Assembly (NCBI GenBank): GCA_021292105.1
Contig: CM037874.1
Span: 11,514,502-11,578,501 of the forward strand
Direction of reading: 5' to 3'
Source: Anadara kagoshimensis
Taxonomy: Eukaryota; Mollusca; Bivalvia; Arcoida; Arcidae
DNA length: 64,000 nucleotides
Below, in pieces: positions 1 through 10,560 of this stretch. The notes beneath the pieces are model-generated. The model worked only from the letters and a program-made list of their open reading frames with translations, had not been told where the DNA came from and did no database searches. A program made the position numbers and the translations under genes. Each line of letters starts with the position of its first letter. Positions within the stretch are counted from its first letter, which is position 1.

Positions 1-56
1 TAGATAAGTCCCGAATGAGATTTAAACCTGTAAGCATGTGCTTTAGACAACTTTGC

Positions 57-745
57 CACCACCACACCCACCACCACCACCATCACTACCACCACCACCA
101 CCACCACCCACCACCACCACCACCACTACCACCACCACCACCACTACCACCACCACTACACCACCACCACCATCACCACCACCACTACCACCACCACTAC
201 CACCACCACCACCACCATCACCACCACCACTACCACCATCACTACCACCACCACCACTACCACCACCACCATTACCACCACCACTACCACCATCACCACC
301 ACTACCACCACCACCATCACCACCACCACTACCACCATCACCACCACCACTACCACCACCAACACCACCACACACCACCACCATCACCACCACCACTACC
401 ACCACCACTACCACCACCACTACCACCATCACTACCACCACCACCATCACCACCACCACTACCACCACCACTACCACCATCACCACCACTACCACCACCA
501 CTACCACACCACCACTACCACCACCATCACCACCACTACCACCACCACTACCACCACCACCACCACTACCACCACCACCACTACCAACACTACCACCACC
601 ACTACCACCACTACCACTACCACCAGCATCACCACCACTACCAACACTACCACCACCACTACCAACACTACCACCACCACCACTACCACCACCACTACCA
701 CCACACTACCACCACCACCACTACCACACCACCACCACCACACAC
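57..745. repeat. (ACC)n / (CAC)n trinucleotide array, about 690 bp
   Basis: Nearly pure CAC/ACC triplets with scattered T and A substitutions that break the array into blocks ('CACTACCACC', 'CATCACCACC'). All long open frames across it (His/Tyr, Pro/Leu or Thr-rich on plus; Val/Gly-rich on minus) are by-products of the triplet and are not genes. The strands are strongly asymmetric: one has almost no G and the other almost no C. Confidence 0.97.
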
Positions 746-972
746 CTTGTTTTGTTGTGTGTAATGAATTGGAGTAATACAAGTTACAACTTAATAGTGC
801 CCTTGGTAGAGGGAAATATGGACCATTGTCTCCCCGAAGGAATATTGTCTCCTGAATCGATATTATACCTTGTTAAACAAAAAAAGTGTTCTCTTTTACC
901 ATGACAACATGGAATATTAACTATGAATAATTCTGGTCAGAATGTATGGGTGCTCCTAATCAAAAAGGAGAT
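746..972. other. Unassigned sequence after the triplet array
   Basis: AT-rich sequence with no exon-like open frame bounded by splice sites and no repeat that I recognise. The left orphan gene (minus strand, exon ending at 1444) must continue below 1444, but I could not place its next exon here. Confidence 0.4.
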
Positions 973-1149
973 AGAGTCCAACCTGCCTTAAAGGCCACCT
1001 CTATACAAGGACCACCTGTATATAAAGCCAGTAGAATTGTATCCCAATTGTTCTTTATATTATTTGAACCTGTATATAAAGGCCACCTGTCCATGAAGGC
1101 CACTTTTACTTGTTTCCTTGGGTGGCCTTTATAGACAGGTTTGACTGTA
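973..1149. mobile_element. pogo/Tigger-like MITE copy a
   Basis: The right end reads TATAGACAGGTTTGACTGTA and the left end is its approximate inverse (AGTCCAACCTGCCTTAAAGG). Between them are repeated 'TATAAAGGCCACCTGT' units. It belongs to the same family as 4762-4925, 9963-10146, 22325-22511 and 50933-51128. The CAGTCAAACCTG-type end with flanking TA fits known pogo/Tigger (Tc1-mariner) inverted repeats. There is no coding capacity, so it is non-autonomous. Confidence 0.75.
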
Positions 1150-1443
1150 AACAGAAGTAGGAATACTTGGTAGTATTTTGAACTCATGTCATTCTTGTTT
1201 CAGGCTTTGTATTACATTCAGGGTTGTCTCTCAATTATTAGTCTCAGCGACTCTCTCTTCTCTTTGAGGTTTTGGCATGACCAATTTCCAGAATGAAACG
1301 AACAGAATTCTGGTACCACTGCCTTTAGAACCCAACTGAAACACAACACACTTTGGTGAATGGTTATATACCCCTTATAACCCTATAATATATCACAGAA
1401 GATTCTGGATACACTCACATTTAAAATACATATGTGCACCTAC

Positions 1444-1618
1444 CTGCGGTTTACTGGGAGTACTAGATGATGGGTTTCTCCGTTCAAACCCTGCATATGA
1501 CGATTCCGGAATACTGGCTAATGCAGAATATATACTGTCCCTATCATCATTCATCAAATCATCCATCGTTAATGCTGGAAAACTTGTTACTGTGGCAACT
1601 GACTCAGCATCAAAGGCA
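1444..1618 (-). CDS. Orphan gene, internal exon (acidic Ser-rich protein, unrecognised)
   Basis: Read on the minus strand, this 175-nt segment starts after an acceptor (TTTTTCAG) and ends at a consensus donor (CAG|GTAGGT). It has no stop in the frame set by the upstream exon at 2233-2354. One nucleotide completes a split Asp codon. The exon then codes an acidic stretch with FPALTMDDLMNDDRDSIYSA, followed by a Ser/Pro-rich basic stretch ending near TPSKPQ. The donor is phase 0. The codons contain GC-richer triplets than the surrounding AT-rich DNA. I do not recognise the protein family. The gene must continue toward lower coordinates or off the left edge. No transcript evidence is available, so exon status rests on splice sites, open frame and phase match. 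Confidence 0.62.
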
Positions 1619-1717
1619 CTGAAAAATATTCAAAAAAAAATTAGAATTATTATTATTTTTCAACAATATCTTAGTAACAATGATTAAACAGACAAATGTT
1701 ATACTCAAGTCTTAGCT

Positions 1718-1925
1718 AAGTAGTACATCACTGGCTTTCAAAGTCCAAGGTAGTGGGTTTAATTCCTAACTTATGACTGAAATTTTCAGACGTGATTTTT
1801 ATTCATTTCCTGTGTTACAAACTAACACTGTCAAAATCTAATTTATCAGAAGATTACTTCAGTCAGGTTAAAAACTGAAGTCCTGTGTGTCAGTGCATGC
1901 TAACGACACCTCTGTAGCGTTTGAA
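1718..1925 (+). repeat. tRNA-like SINE, second family (degenerate)
   Basis: Contains a box-B-like GTGGGTTTAATTCC and a body ending 'GTCCTGTGTGTCAGTGCATGC'. A related copy lies at about 10170-10400 ('GGGACTTGTGTCTCAGTGCA'). It differs from the main SINE family by lacking the ATATAAGTGAAAT tail. Confidence 0.45.
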
Positions 1926-2232
1926 AAAGACAAGGATAACCACTGCATGACATGTAGCTTGACAATGGGTGTTGACTATTTCAAAATAAACTTTAGGTCC
2001 AGATTGAGGGCCCAATTAAAGTTCCCCCCTCCCTATATAATAAATAAAAAAATTTTGGCGGCAGAAACAATTGTCTATCTTAGGCCCTATCCACATGATC
2101 GTGGTTCATGCATAGCTTTTGTTGTCCCAATAATCTGTCAAACTTTAATATAGGTAAATTCACACTGGACAGTATCTACATGGGGATGCATGGTCTACCA
2201 GTATGCAAACATATTTATCACAGTTGACTTAC

Positions 2233-2354
2233 TCTACTGCTTCTTGAGATTCAATTTTAGAGATGCGTTTCAAGTTCCTTTCAGTTTCAACCAATCGCTT
2301 TTTCAAATCTTTCACATTTTGAATGAGCAATGTTTCGGGTTCCGTTTCTTCCAT
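2233..2354 (-). CDS. Orphan gene, probable first coding exon with coiled coil
   Basis: The chosen start is the ATG at 2354-2352, because an in-frame TAA lies just upstream (about 2380). The exon codes a short acidic N-terminus (MEETEPETLLIQ) and then a charged heptad-like stretch (VKDLKKRLVETERNLKRIS) that looks like a coiled coil. It ends at a consensus donor, GTAGA|GTAAGT, leaving two nucleotides. The next exon at 1618-1444 begins with the single T that completes GAT (Asp), so the two join in frame over a 614-nt intron. That match raises confidence in both exons. The function is unknown; a short N-terminal coiled coil followed by a disordered Ser/Pro region would suit a scaffold or cytoskeletal adaptor, but this is a guess. 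Confidence 0.58.
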
Positions 2355-2924
2355 ATTGTATTTCGAATCAGAGCCATTTTAACTTTGAAATACAGGATAG
2401 ATTCATATTCAGAGTGTACATGCGTGAAAATCTTAACAAGATCAGACTCGCATGGCTACCAAACTTATGTGAAAATAAAGAGCTTTTGATCAAAGGAGCA
2501 TTCTCCGCTTTTATGGACCGTTAACGTATGATTTCTGAGATCTTGCTGTTGGTCAACTGGTCAGTTTAAAGTTTCCTATCATCATTTTCCAAAAAGTGCA
2601 TCTTTTGAGGGAAATCAAGCGCAACCGCGTTGACCCTGATTGGACTAATTCCGAGGTAAGTCGTATCCTATAAAAATCGTACCCAATAAAGTTAGTCAAT
2701 ATCAGTAAAGTAACGTTTTCATTCCGAACGCAGTGCAAGTGATATTGTTTGCAATAAAGTAAATAAAATAAAATGATAATCTCATTGCATAAATAAATAA
2801 ATAAATATATATATATAAATAAGTAAATAAATAAATAAATGAACAGCCGTCAAATTCAACTTATAATTGAAGTGACGTGTATTGATCAGAGTAACCAATG
2901 TCAACAGTCAACTGTTACAAAATT
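2355..2924. other. Unassigned AT-rich spacer
   Basis: Upstream of the probable start codon at 2354 on the minus strand. Contains (AAAT)n/(AT)n runs near 2770-2840. I see no coding exon or recognised element; the promoter of the minus-strand orphan gene could lie here but no motif is clear. Confidence 0.4.
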
Positions 2925-3489
2925 CAGGGGCGGATCCAGAGTCTTGGTCAAGAGGGGGGGGGGGGGACATAAGTATGCGTCAAAGGCGCGACCTTCTAGG
3001 GCGGTCTGGGGGCATGCTCCCCCAGAAAAATTTCGCTTTTTCAGTCAAATGGTGCAATTTCCTGCATCTTGAACACTGTCGAGCGTCCTTTTTACCTCGC
3101 ATTCAACACTTTTCAAAGTAGATCTAAACCAGTCTAGCTTTTTTCAAAAATTGTAATATTGACGCAGGTGGCTATGAGTGTCGGTGAGTTCATAATACTA
3201 GTATCTTTATCGATATATGTCTATCAACTGTACTGTCGAAATTTGTCGCCGTCGGTAGCTTGTATTGTCGGTCTTTTTATCTGTCGAGGTGTAGTTGTGC
3301 ACCGCAGATCCAGACCGACTCTTTTTTGCGTTATATTAAAGGAGTTCGTTCGACCTTTGAAAGTTGTAGATCGATACGTCGATCCATCGGAGGGATACCA
3401 GTGTTTTGATTTAATTTGGTCGATAAATGGATGAACGTGGTCTGGGTGATCCAGTTGAGTTGATACTTGAAAGGGAAGTCTTTTTGTTT

Positions 3490-3830
3490 GAATCCCGGTC
3501 CTGAGTTTGATTGATCATTGATTAATGGGGTTTAACTTCTAAGCCAATGATATTTCACTTATATTGAGACACCGCCAGCTACAGATGTAGGTGCAGAAAT
3601 ATTTACCTGTGCTTTACGATGATGGCATTATGCAGTGACGGGTTTTTTTATCGTGCTTCGCCTACCGTGACAAGGGGCCTCGGTTTTTAATGTTTGTCAG
3701 AAAGACCCACATTCATTTTTTAATGCTGAGCGAATTTTTGGGTGAGACCTGACCAGAGACCAAACCCTCAGCCTCCTTGACTTAAGGAACAAGCACTCTA
3801 CCAACTGACCTGCCTGCTACATATACCTAA
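3490..3830 (-). repeat. tRNA-headed SINE copy (reverse orientation, degenerate)
   Basis: Read on the minus strand it has the tRNA-like head (complement of CACTCTACCAACTGACC) at the right and the tail complement (TTTCACTTATATTGAGAC) at 3554-3571. It lies inside the hAT-like element, so it inserted later or was carried along. Confidence 0.65.
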
Positions 3831-3837
3831 CTGGTAG

Positions 3838-3890
3838 TGTCATATTATAAATTTTTGAATATTTCATTCAGAAAATTTATAATATGACAG
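3838..3890. repeat. Short palindromic MITE remnant (TCATATTATAAATTTTTGAA)
   Basis: Near-perfect inverted repeat around 'TATTTCATTCAGAAAAT'. The same sequence occurs as a longer palindrome at about 55777-55888. Terminal bases TGTCATATTATAAAT are shared. Confidence 0.6.
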
Positions 3891-4281
3891 TAGGTCTCCT
3901 ACTACCACAACCCCTTTTCCACACTTGTTTAAAATTAACTGTATGACATCCATCTTAACTTTCAAGTTAATTTTATTATATTTCATTTTGTATTAGTTTT
4001 AAAATGACTAGTTAGTCAGTTTCATCATTGTATAATGCGCATTAAAGGTGCAACACACAAGAATCTTGTCACTAGAAGAAAAAAAAAATATTTCAGACTG
4101 ATTTGTTTCGTAAAGCCGATAATCGGACGAATAGAATAAAAAGACAAATGAGACAGATTTTTCCCCATACCATTAAAACCAATTAAAAATAAAAATTTAC
4201 AAAAATTTGTACTTTTAAATGGAGATAGAACATCGTGCTGTAAAAATATACAAAAAAGATAATTTTGTGTGCTAAAAATTA

Positions 4282-4315
<34 letters not shown>

Positions 4316-4761
4316 CCATGCCCCTTGGTTTAAAAGGGTAAATTAGATGAATTAACCTATGATTAATGGAATCACTCTTCATGGAAGTCTCTTAATTAAT
4401 TTAGTATTACTAATTAACGTTATCTACTGATACTAACTGGTTTCTTTCACGCCTCAGCGATCAGGTAAATAACATTATCACCTAAGACTGGTCAGTACTA
4501 CCTGGATTCTTTCATGCTTCAGCGAACTGGTAAATTACATCATCACCTGATTGCAATTTCGTACCCGTGTACACGAATTAATTAATCAGTACCACTTATT
4601 AACTGGTCATTACGCTGGTTGATTGACAATTAGCTGTGAGAGAGAGAGGGGACAAGTCGGGGCAACTGGGGGGCACGGGCCCCTGTGCCCCCCCCCCCCC
4701 CGCTGGATCCGCCACTGAATAATAAATGAATATTTTAGATAATGAGATGTAATACTGCAAG

Positions 4762-4925
4762 GTACAGTATAACCTGCTATAGAGTCCACCTCCGTATAAA
4801 GTCCACCTGTCTATAGCAACCGATCTAAGGTATCCCCAATGGATTTTACTATATAATGACCCTGTATATAAAGTCCACCTGTTTAATGTGAATAGAGTCC
4901 ACCCTTTTTATAAAGTCCACTTTTT
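4762..4925. mobile_element. pogo/Tigger-like MITE copy b (divergent)
   Basis: Repeated 'TATAAAGTCCACCTGT' units with a left end TACAGTATAACCTGCTATAG. The right inverted terminus is not recognisable. Related to the copies at 973, 9963, 22325 and 50933. Confidence 0.5.
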
Positions 4926-5014
4926 CAAATAAGTTTTTTAAGTTTTTATAATTTTATAATTTTTAAAAGTTTCAGCAAAAATTTGTACTTCAATAATTTT
5001 TATATTCTTAAATC

Positions 5015-5130
5015 TTCAAGATTAGAACAGAACAGAACAAAAACTTTATTGCATAAAGTACGTGTACAAAATACTTATTGCAAAACAGCATATAAAACAT
5101 GTGACAATATGGCAATTATGATAATAAGTC
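5015..5130 (-). repeat. Possible LINE 3' end with AATAAA and TTCTG repeats
   Basis: On the minus strand this reads GCAATAAAGTTTTTGTTCTG followed by further TTCTG units, resembling the 3' end and short tandem tail of a non-LTR retrotransposon. No reverse-transcriptase frame is visible next to it. Confidence 0.3.
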
Positions 5131-5654
5131 AACATGTGTATATATAAATTTTAAACATGAATAAATCACACAAGCAGCGGAAGAACATACTAAACTTTGA
5201 TAACCAGATAATTAAATGCGCTCTTTTAAAGCAAAATAAATGTATTTAGCGATATTATACTGTTTTTTAATACTATTTGGAGATATTAAAGAAAACAACT
5301 TAGATATATTTGGCCAATGGCAGTAGTAACTAGTAGTAACTATTATAGTTATAAATATTTGATCCGTGTATATATACTGAAATACAAATTTTACAATTTT
5401 CTGTTGTAAAGTGTATAGAGTTATAATAAGTAAAGATTTGAGGAATAAATATATGAAGTCATTATTCCTATGTCAGTGTCTGAGTGACTGAAGCCATTAG
5501 ATCAGGTAGAAATAGTCTTGTTATTTACAGGTAGTATTTTTTTCTCTATACCTATTGCTTTAATTAATGACACCTACTTCTTAAGAAAACAAAGATGATT
5601 AGTCAAGTGTATTAACTACTACAATAATAATAACAATAATAATGATAATAATAA

Positions 5655-5872
5655 TTAACATACAAATCCATGTCCAAATCAAAAAAATGACTGAAAACTG
5701 TCAAAATTCACGTTAAAATGTTACACACGTGATCTTCCAATTAGGAAGTGAGGCCGGGTGCTCCGAAAGTGTTAGCTAGCTACACCCGTCCGACGAGTGT
5801 AATCAAAATTATGAAAAGAACATGGAGTTATGATACGTCAAATATATATTATATATATATATATATATATAT

Positions 5873-5915
<43 letters not shown>

Positions 5916-6930
5916 AGTAATTTTGGATACAGTGACATATCATACTTACCAACAATACTGTGATGACGGTCATAAAACGTTTTGAGGGTGTTGATAAGCC
6001 AACACTTGTAATGTTTTTGTAAGTAGCCGTTGCTTCATTGTATGAAATCTCCATAATGGGAACAGGCTCTACTCTACCATAGCGTATAAAATAGGAGAGG
6101 CAGGTACATCATTTTGCTGCATAGAAAAAGAAAGTTTACAATGGGAAATTTTAAGTCACCACGTTTGTCATACAGCTTCATATGTAGCCTTTAGTGGGCG
6201 TCATAATTGAGGTATAAGTCCAAATATGAGACAGAGCTTGAAAGATCTATTATTTCAGTTTATGATAGATGACAATCACATTGTGTCCAAATTTAGGATT
6301 GTTAAGAGATAGTTCTAACATCATCTATATATCTGTATGCGGAGTTGAATGATTTGGCGACAGACTTCTCTAAAGATTTAACAAGGATTTGCCCAAATTC
6401 TGCTATTTGAAATCAGTCGTATCCTTTATTTCAAGCTTGCGATACATGGCATTCACATAATCTCCAAATTTAGAATTATTAATAACTTCATCTATATACA
6501 TGTAACAAGGTTCTGCATACATGACAGGCAATGGTGCATATTCTGTGCCCACAAGTATACCGATTATTCGCAAAAAATAATTTTACCAAACATAACAAAA
6601 TATTTTCTACCAAAACATTTTGTCGATGTATCTTCAGTATATTTTTGTTTAGAGTCCGTATGATTCTTCACAAAATAATAAAAAAAAATTTCTGTTCATC
6701 ACTAGATATTTGTATCTTGGTTTTCTGTTTTTTTAATGACAAGTAAATACAAATGTAACTTGTTTAAGATGTTTTTTTTAAAATTTAGAATGAGGGATAG
6801 TGGTGTAAAGTGTAGTATAATCAAGATGTTTTCATATATGAGATAAAGTATAAGATTTGCAGAATCCAAATTTGATTGATGCCAGATGTAGAATAGACTT
6901 TATTTGAATAAGACCGAAGACCATCCTAGA
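5655..6930 (-). mobile_element. Penelope-like retroelement relic, long copy
   Basis: Minus-strand element with the same order as the copy at 36255-35265. Decayed reverse-transcriptase sequence (around 6900-6180) is followed by a 3' untranslated block with the TAGCTAGCT motif near 5773. Frame pieces equivalent to the 'TTIPHSKF' region can be read around 6800. The frame is destroyed by stops and shifts, and an (AT)n run at 5841-5913 sits within it. Confidence 0.65.
5841..5913. repeat. (AT)n microsatellite
   Basis: Two long AT runs separated by TATTATATTA. They give spurious Tyr/Ile-rich frames on both strands. Confidence 0.95.
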
Positions 6931-7397
6931 CGATTGTCAAAATTTGCGTTAGAATTACTGATAATGATTTAGTAGTACACTAAGATGAACTTGCCATATA
7001 TTTTTTCTTGTATAGGTTTTGTGAAGTTTAGAAACCCAATACAAGCAAGAGGTGTCAAGTTTTTCATCTTTTAGATGGATACCGATAGGCTAAAAACTCC
7101 CATATGGTTTGAAAGACTTTCATTTTTGGTAAAATTAGTTCTAGTATATGTTAAAACAAGCTCCTTAATAAAACATTCAAGGTAGAGTCTCTTATAAACG
7201 AGAATAATGTTTTTGGAAGCCTTACCAGCTGAGACAACAATATACCCTGTTATGTATGACTGTGAGGATTGTCGAAATCTCTGGGACCATGAGAACTGAA
7301 GATTGTTTATTCATTGAAAGGGGTTTTACGTGTCTCAGGGCATGTGCAGGGGAGGGTTCTTTAATGTGCATCGTCTACCATGACACGTAACCTCAGT
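6931..7397. other. Unassigned sequence
   Basis: AT-rich sequence. The stretch from about 7290 to 7390 has weak resemblance to the middle of the main SINE (GTGCATCGTCTACCATGACACG). No coding exon seen. Confidence 0.35.
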
Positions 7398-7930
7398 TTT
7401 TAGCTCACCTTAACAAAGGTCATGTAAGCTTATGGCATAGCACAGCACGTGTATGTGCGTTCGTGCATGCATGAGTCGTTAACACCTATTTTCGACTTCT
7501 CCTCTTAAACTACCAGACAAATTTCAATGAATCTTGGACAAAAGTATATATGGGCCGATGCAATTCAGATTTGTTCGTGGTGTTGCCATGGGTACCATAA
7601 CTAAGTCAAGGTGACCTAGGGGTTCAAAATTGTTGAAAAATCTTCTCCGAAACCGGCGATTGGAGAAAAAAGCTTATGTGATATTTACTTTTCCGGGGTC
7701 TTAAGCCTACAGTTGGTTAATTTCGTGAAATTTGGACCAAAAATAGGTTACACGTGTTCGCGATTAATTTTTAAAAATAATCGTAAAATAGCTTTAAATT
7801 GTTATATCTTGACTATTTGAATAGGTAATGACATGGGTTCTTCAATTTTGACATATACTTGTAATAGCCTTCAAAATGAGGTCAAAGTCAAGGGTCAAGG
7901 TCGTGACCTTTTTTTACTACTTTTATTAAT
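7398..7930 (+). repeat. Mollusc 'TTAGCTCACC' repeat, forward copy
   Basis: Starts TTTTTAGCTCACCTTAACAA and continues through CATGTAAGCTTATGGCATAG, a purine/pyrimidine-alternating tract, and GTCAAGGTCGTGACC. The inverse copy is at 41690-42204. It is a widespread molluscan repeat of unclear class; no coding sequence. Confidence 0.8.
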
Positions 7931-7944
7931 TATCTATTAGTTAT

Positions 7945-9200
7945 TGGATAACTACATGAATACTATTTCATGTAGAAATCATCTGTCCTTGACAATGCAT
8001 AGCAGCGGGACTACACCTAGAGCCAAAAACAAAGACATGTGATGTACTAAATCTATTATTATACCTCATTAGAAAAATACGATACTATCTGTAATTTGAT
8101 TGGATCGTTGGATCATGTGATCAGGGTGAAGAAAACATCGTGTATCCCTCTGAAAACATCATATCCCACCTCTTCGGAACACACCGTGACGTCACAATGA
8201 TATGACGTCATCGATGGAGAATCGGTCTTGACGTTCTAGCGTTTGCCTCCGATGAGTTCCGATAGGAGAAAATACAATGAATCGGCGATGGATTGATGTT
8301 TTTTTAAATATTTTCTTTCTTTCTGTCTTTCTTATTGCCATGGTTATCTTTCGGTATAATAAACAATTTATTGCCTTTGTGTGAGGGAGATATGAACATT
8401 TGTTCACCCTTAACAAGTCACATTTCCCTCGGGCTTCGCCCTCGGGAAATATGACTCGTTGCGGGTGAACAAATGTTCATATCTCCCTCACACAAAGGCA
8501 ATAAATGTATATTATGGACCTCTCCCTCAGGAACAGTTCTCCTATAGTGTTGTCTGGAGAGGTCCATAATAGATTAATACTATACTATACTATACTATAT
8601 TATTATACCTCATTAGAAAAATACGATGCAATCTGTCGGCTCGGTCACTATACCTCTCCAGACAACACTAAAGGAGAACAGTTCCCTCGGGAGAGGTCCA
8701 TAATAGATTTAGTACATCACATGTCTTTGTTTTCAAAAGTGGAGAGAGAATTAATTCTCAGATTAATTATTTACTTTATTCAACATTTGGAATGAATTTC
8801 ATTCTCCTTGGCCTGGGTCGGACATTTGTATAAAAATCGCACAAAATATTGTTGATTTGATCGATCTCCATAGATCCAAACTCACCATCAATTTTCCTGG
8901 CTCTGAGATATTCATTTAAAATATTAACCGAATACTTTGTGGCCTCATTTGTTTTTTTGCTCGTAAAAATCTGAATTTACATTCGTAAATCGCGCGTCGT
9001 CGGATGCCATTTTGTATCCGACGACAACAATAAACAGCGCCACCTAGACAAAGGGAAGTAATTAGCTTTTGCTTTGCGGGGGGTCACGAGAGGGACTATA
9101 CTTGGATGTCGGGGGACTATACCTAGGTATAGTCCCGCTGCTATGCGTTGTCAAGGACGGATGATTTCTACATAAAATAATATTCATGTCGTTATCCAAT
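7945..9200. mobile_element. Foldback element with inverted termini and internal palindromes
   Basis: The outer 75 bp (7945-8020) and 9122-9200 are inverted repeats of one another (shared core GTCCTTGACAATGCATAGCA against its complement). Inside lie a 139-bp palindrome (8367-8505) and a second inverted pair at 8517-8575 / 8640-8707 (TATTATGGACCTCTCC against GGAGAGGTCCATAATA). A direct duplicate of the 8041-8510 block follows at 9226-9690. No transposase frame is present. Confidence 0.65.
8367..8505. repeat. 139-bp palindrome (hairpin), copy 1
   Basis: Two 67-nt arms around the 5-nt centre CTTCG pair with only a few mismatches. The arms run TTTATTGCCTTTGTGTGAGG inward to TTCCCTCGGG. The sequence could extrude as a cruciform or, if transcribed, fold into a long hairpin RNA. 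Confidence 0.9.
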
Positions 9201-9225
9201 GATTATTCAAGAAATTAACATGTGA

Positions 9226-9690
9226 TGTACTAAACCTCATTAGAAAAATACGATGCAATCTGTAATTTGATTGGATCGTTGGGTCATGTGACCAGGGTGG
9301 AGAAAACATCGTGTATCCCTCTGAAAACATCATATCCCACCTCTTCGGAACACACCGTGACGTCACAATGATATGACGTCATCGATGGAGAATCGATCTT
9401 GACGTTCTAGCGTTTGCCTCCGATGAGTTCCGATAGGAGAAAAAGCAATGAATCGGAGAAGGACTGATGTTTTCAGACGTCTTTTTTTAATAATTTTTTT
9501 TTCTGTCTTTCTTATTGCCATGGTTATCTTTCGGTATAATAAACAATTTATTGCCTTTGTGTGAGGGAGATATGAACATTTGTTCACCCTTAACAAGTCA
9601 CATTTCCCTCGGGCTTCGCCCTCGGGAAATATGACTCGTTGCGGGTGAACAAATGTTCATATCTCCCTCACACAAAGGCAATAAATGTTA
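9226..9690. repeat. Direct duplicate of the 8041-8510 block, with palindrome copy 2 (9547-9685)
   Basis: Repeats the sequence from GTGATGTACTAAA through the CTTCG-centred palindrome with small indels and substitutions. It is followed directly by a (CTATA)n run. Minus-strand frames starting near the palindrome in both copies are shadows. Confidence 0.9.
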
Positions 9691-9775
9691 CTATACTATA
9701 CTATACTATACTATACTATACTATACTATACTATACTATACTATACTATACTATACTATACTATACTATACTATA
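9689..9775. repeat. (ACTAT)n pentanucleotide microsatellite
   Basis: About 17 uninterrupted ACTAT units. The same motif occurs at 8577-8600 and 27411-27492. Confidence 0.97.
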
Positions 9776-9806
9776 CACAATATTAATTTAATATAATATT
9801 TTTCAG

Positions 9807-9942
9807 GTGTATTTCGCTTCCTTAAAGAATGTTTTACAACTGATTTCCAGAATGATTTCAGATTCTTCATCAACTACAGTTTAACAGGGGAAGATTTGGT
9901 TATTCGTGGAATAAAAACATCAGACCCCGATTTCGAAACCAG
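9807..9942 (+). CDS. Orphan internal exon, unrecognised protein
   Basis: A 136-nt plus-strand segment starts after a good acceptor (AATATTTTTCAG) and ends at a donor (CCAG|GTAAAT). Two frames contain stops. The third is open through its whole length: two nucleotides finish a codon, 44 whole codons follow, and two nucleotides are left over. It codes a Phe-rich, globular-looking stretch including VFRFLKECFTTDFQNDFRFF and ending GIKTSDPDFETR. Hydrophobic spacing and codon content look like real protein, unlike the surrounding AT-rich DNA. I do not recognise the family. No partner exon in matching phase was found, so the rest of the gene may be lost, in very short exons, or outside the window. 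It could be a captured or dead exon. Confidence 0.5.
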
Positions 9943-9962
9943 GTAAATAAATCAAAAACGTG

Positions 9963-10146
9963 TACAGTCAAACCTGTGTTGAAGGTCACTTCTATATAAG
10001 GAACGCCTGTTTGTAAAGGCCAATAAAATTTCATTCCAATTGGTCTTCATATTCATATTTTTGAACCTGTATATAATGGTCACCTGCCTATAAATGCCAC
10101 TATTGCGGGTTCTCTTTGATAGCCTTTATAGACAGGTTTGACTGTA
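9963..10146. mobile_element. pogo/Tigger-like MITE copy c
   Basis: The left end TACAGTCAAACCTGTGTTGA and the right end TATAGACAGGTTTGACTGTA are inverted repeats with TA at both edges, as expected for a TA target duplication. It lies about 20 bp downstream of the orphan exon donor, inside the presumed intron. Confidence 0.85.
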
Positions 10147-10169
10147 GTTAAACATGTGAAAAATGTGGT

Positions 10170-10560
10170 GGGCAGACATGGCCGAGTGATACTGTCACTG
10201 ACTTTCACTTGTCAAATTTTGAGGGCTAGAACCTCACTCGGGACTTGGAAATTTTCTGAGATGATTTTCATCTCCTGCCCATACTAGAGCTTTAAAAAGC
10301 TCAATACTAGTCGTTCGGGTGGGACTTGTGTCTCAGTGCACACTAAAGACATTTCTGTAGAGTTCAAAATAGGAGTAGGCCATCTGTGGCCGCTACAGAA
10401 GAATGAGTGAGTGAGTGAATTATTGTTTAAAGCCGCATCAGCAATATTGCAGCTATTCACGGCTAGAAAAATAAAAGATACAGTAGTATCAATAACACAA
10501 ACTAATAAAATGAAAGCTAAGAATAACAAAGAAAACAATTATCGCTACAGAAGACGTTTA
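10170..10560. repeat. SINE-like repeat followed by a GAGTGAGTGAG mollusc repeat
   Basis: 10170-10400 is related to the repeat at 1718-1925. At 10406 a GAGTGAGTGAGTGAATTATT tract starts sequence resembling the 'GCCGCATCAGCAATATTGCAG' dispersed repeat common in molluscs. Confidence 0.55.

Larger units (their letters stand above)
2925..4717. mobile_element. hAT-like element bounded by CAGGGGCGGATCCAG / CTGGATCCGCCACTG
   Basis: The terminal inverted repeats at 2925-2939 and 4703-4717 match at 14 of 15 positions and have the 'CAGNGGCGGATCCAG' form known from animal hAT elements. No clean 8-bp target duplication is visible (left flank ACAAAATT, right flank AATAATAA), so it is old or a composite. 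The 1.8-kb interior holds a SINE copy (about 3490-3830), a (CT)n tract at 4289-4313, poly-G and poly-C runs next to each end, and no transposase-length frame. It is therefore called non-autonomous. Confidence 0.6.

Noticed and set aside
15..904. Long His/Tyr-, Pro/Leu-, Thr- and Val/Gly-rich open frames on both strands
   Set aside because: All are translations of the same (ACC)n array in different frames; no start context, splice sites or non-repeat sequence.
8192..9596. Two similar minus-strand frames beginning MLRVNKCSYLPHTKAINCLL
   Set aside because: They start inside the two copies of the 139-bp palindrome and are similar only because the DNA is duplicated; they end at different points after indels.
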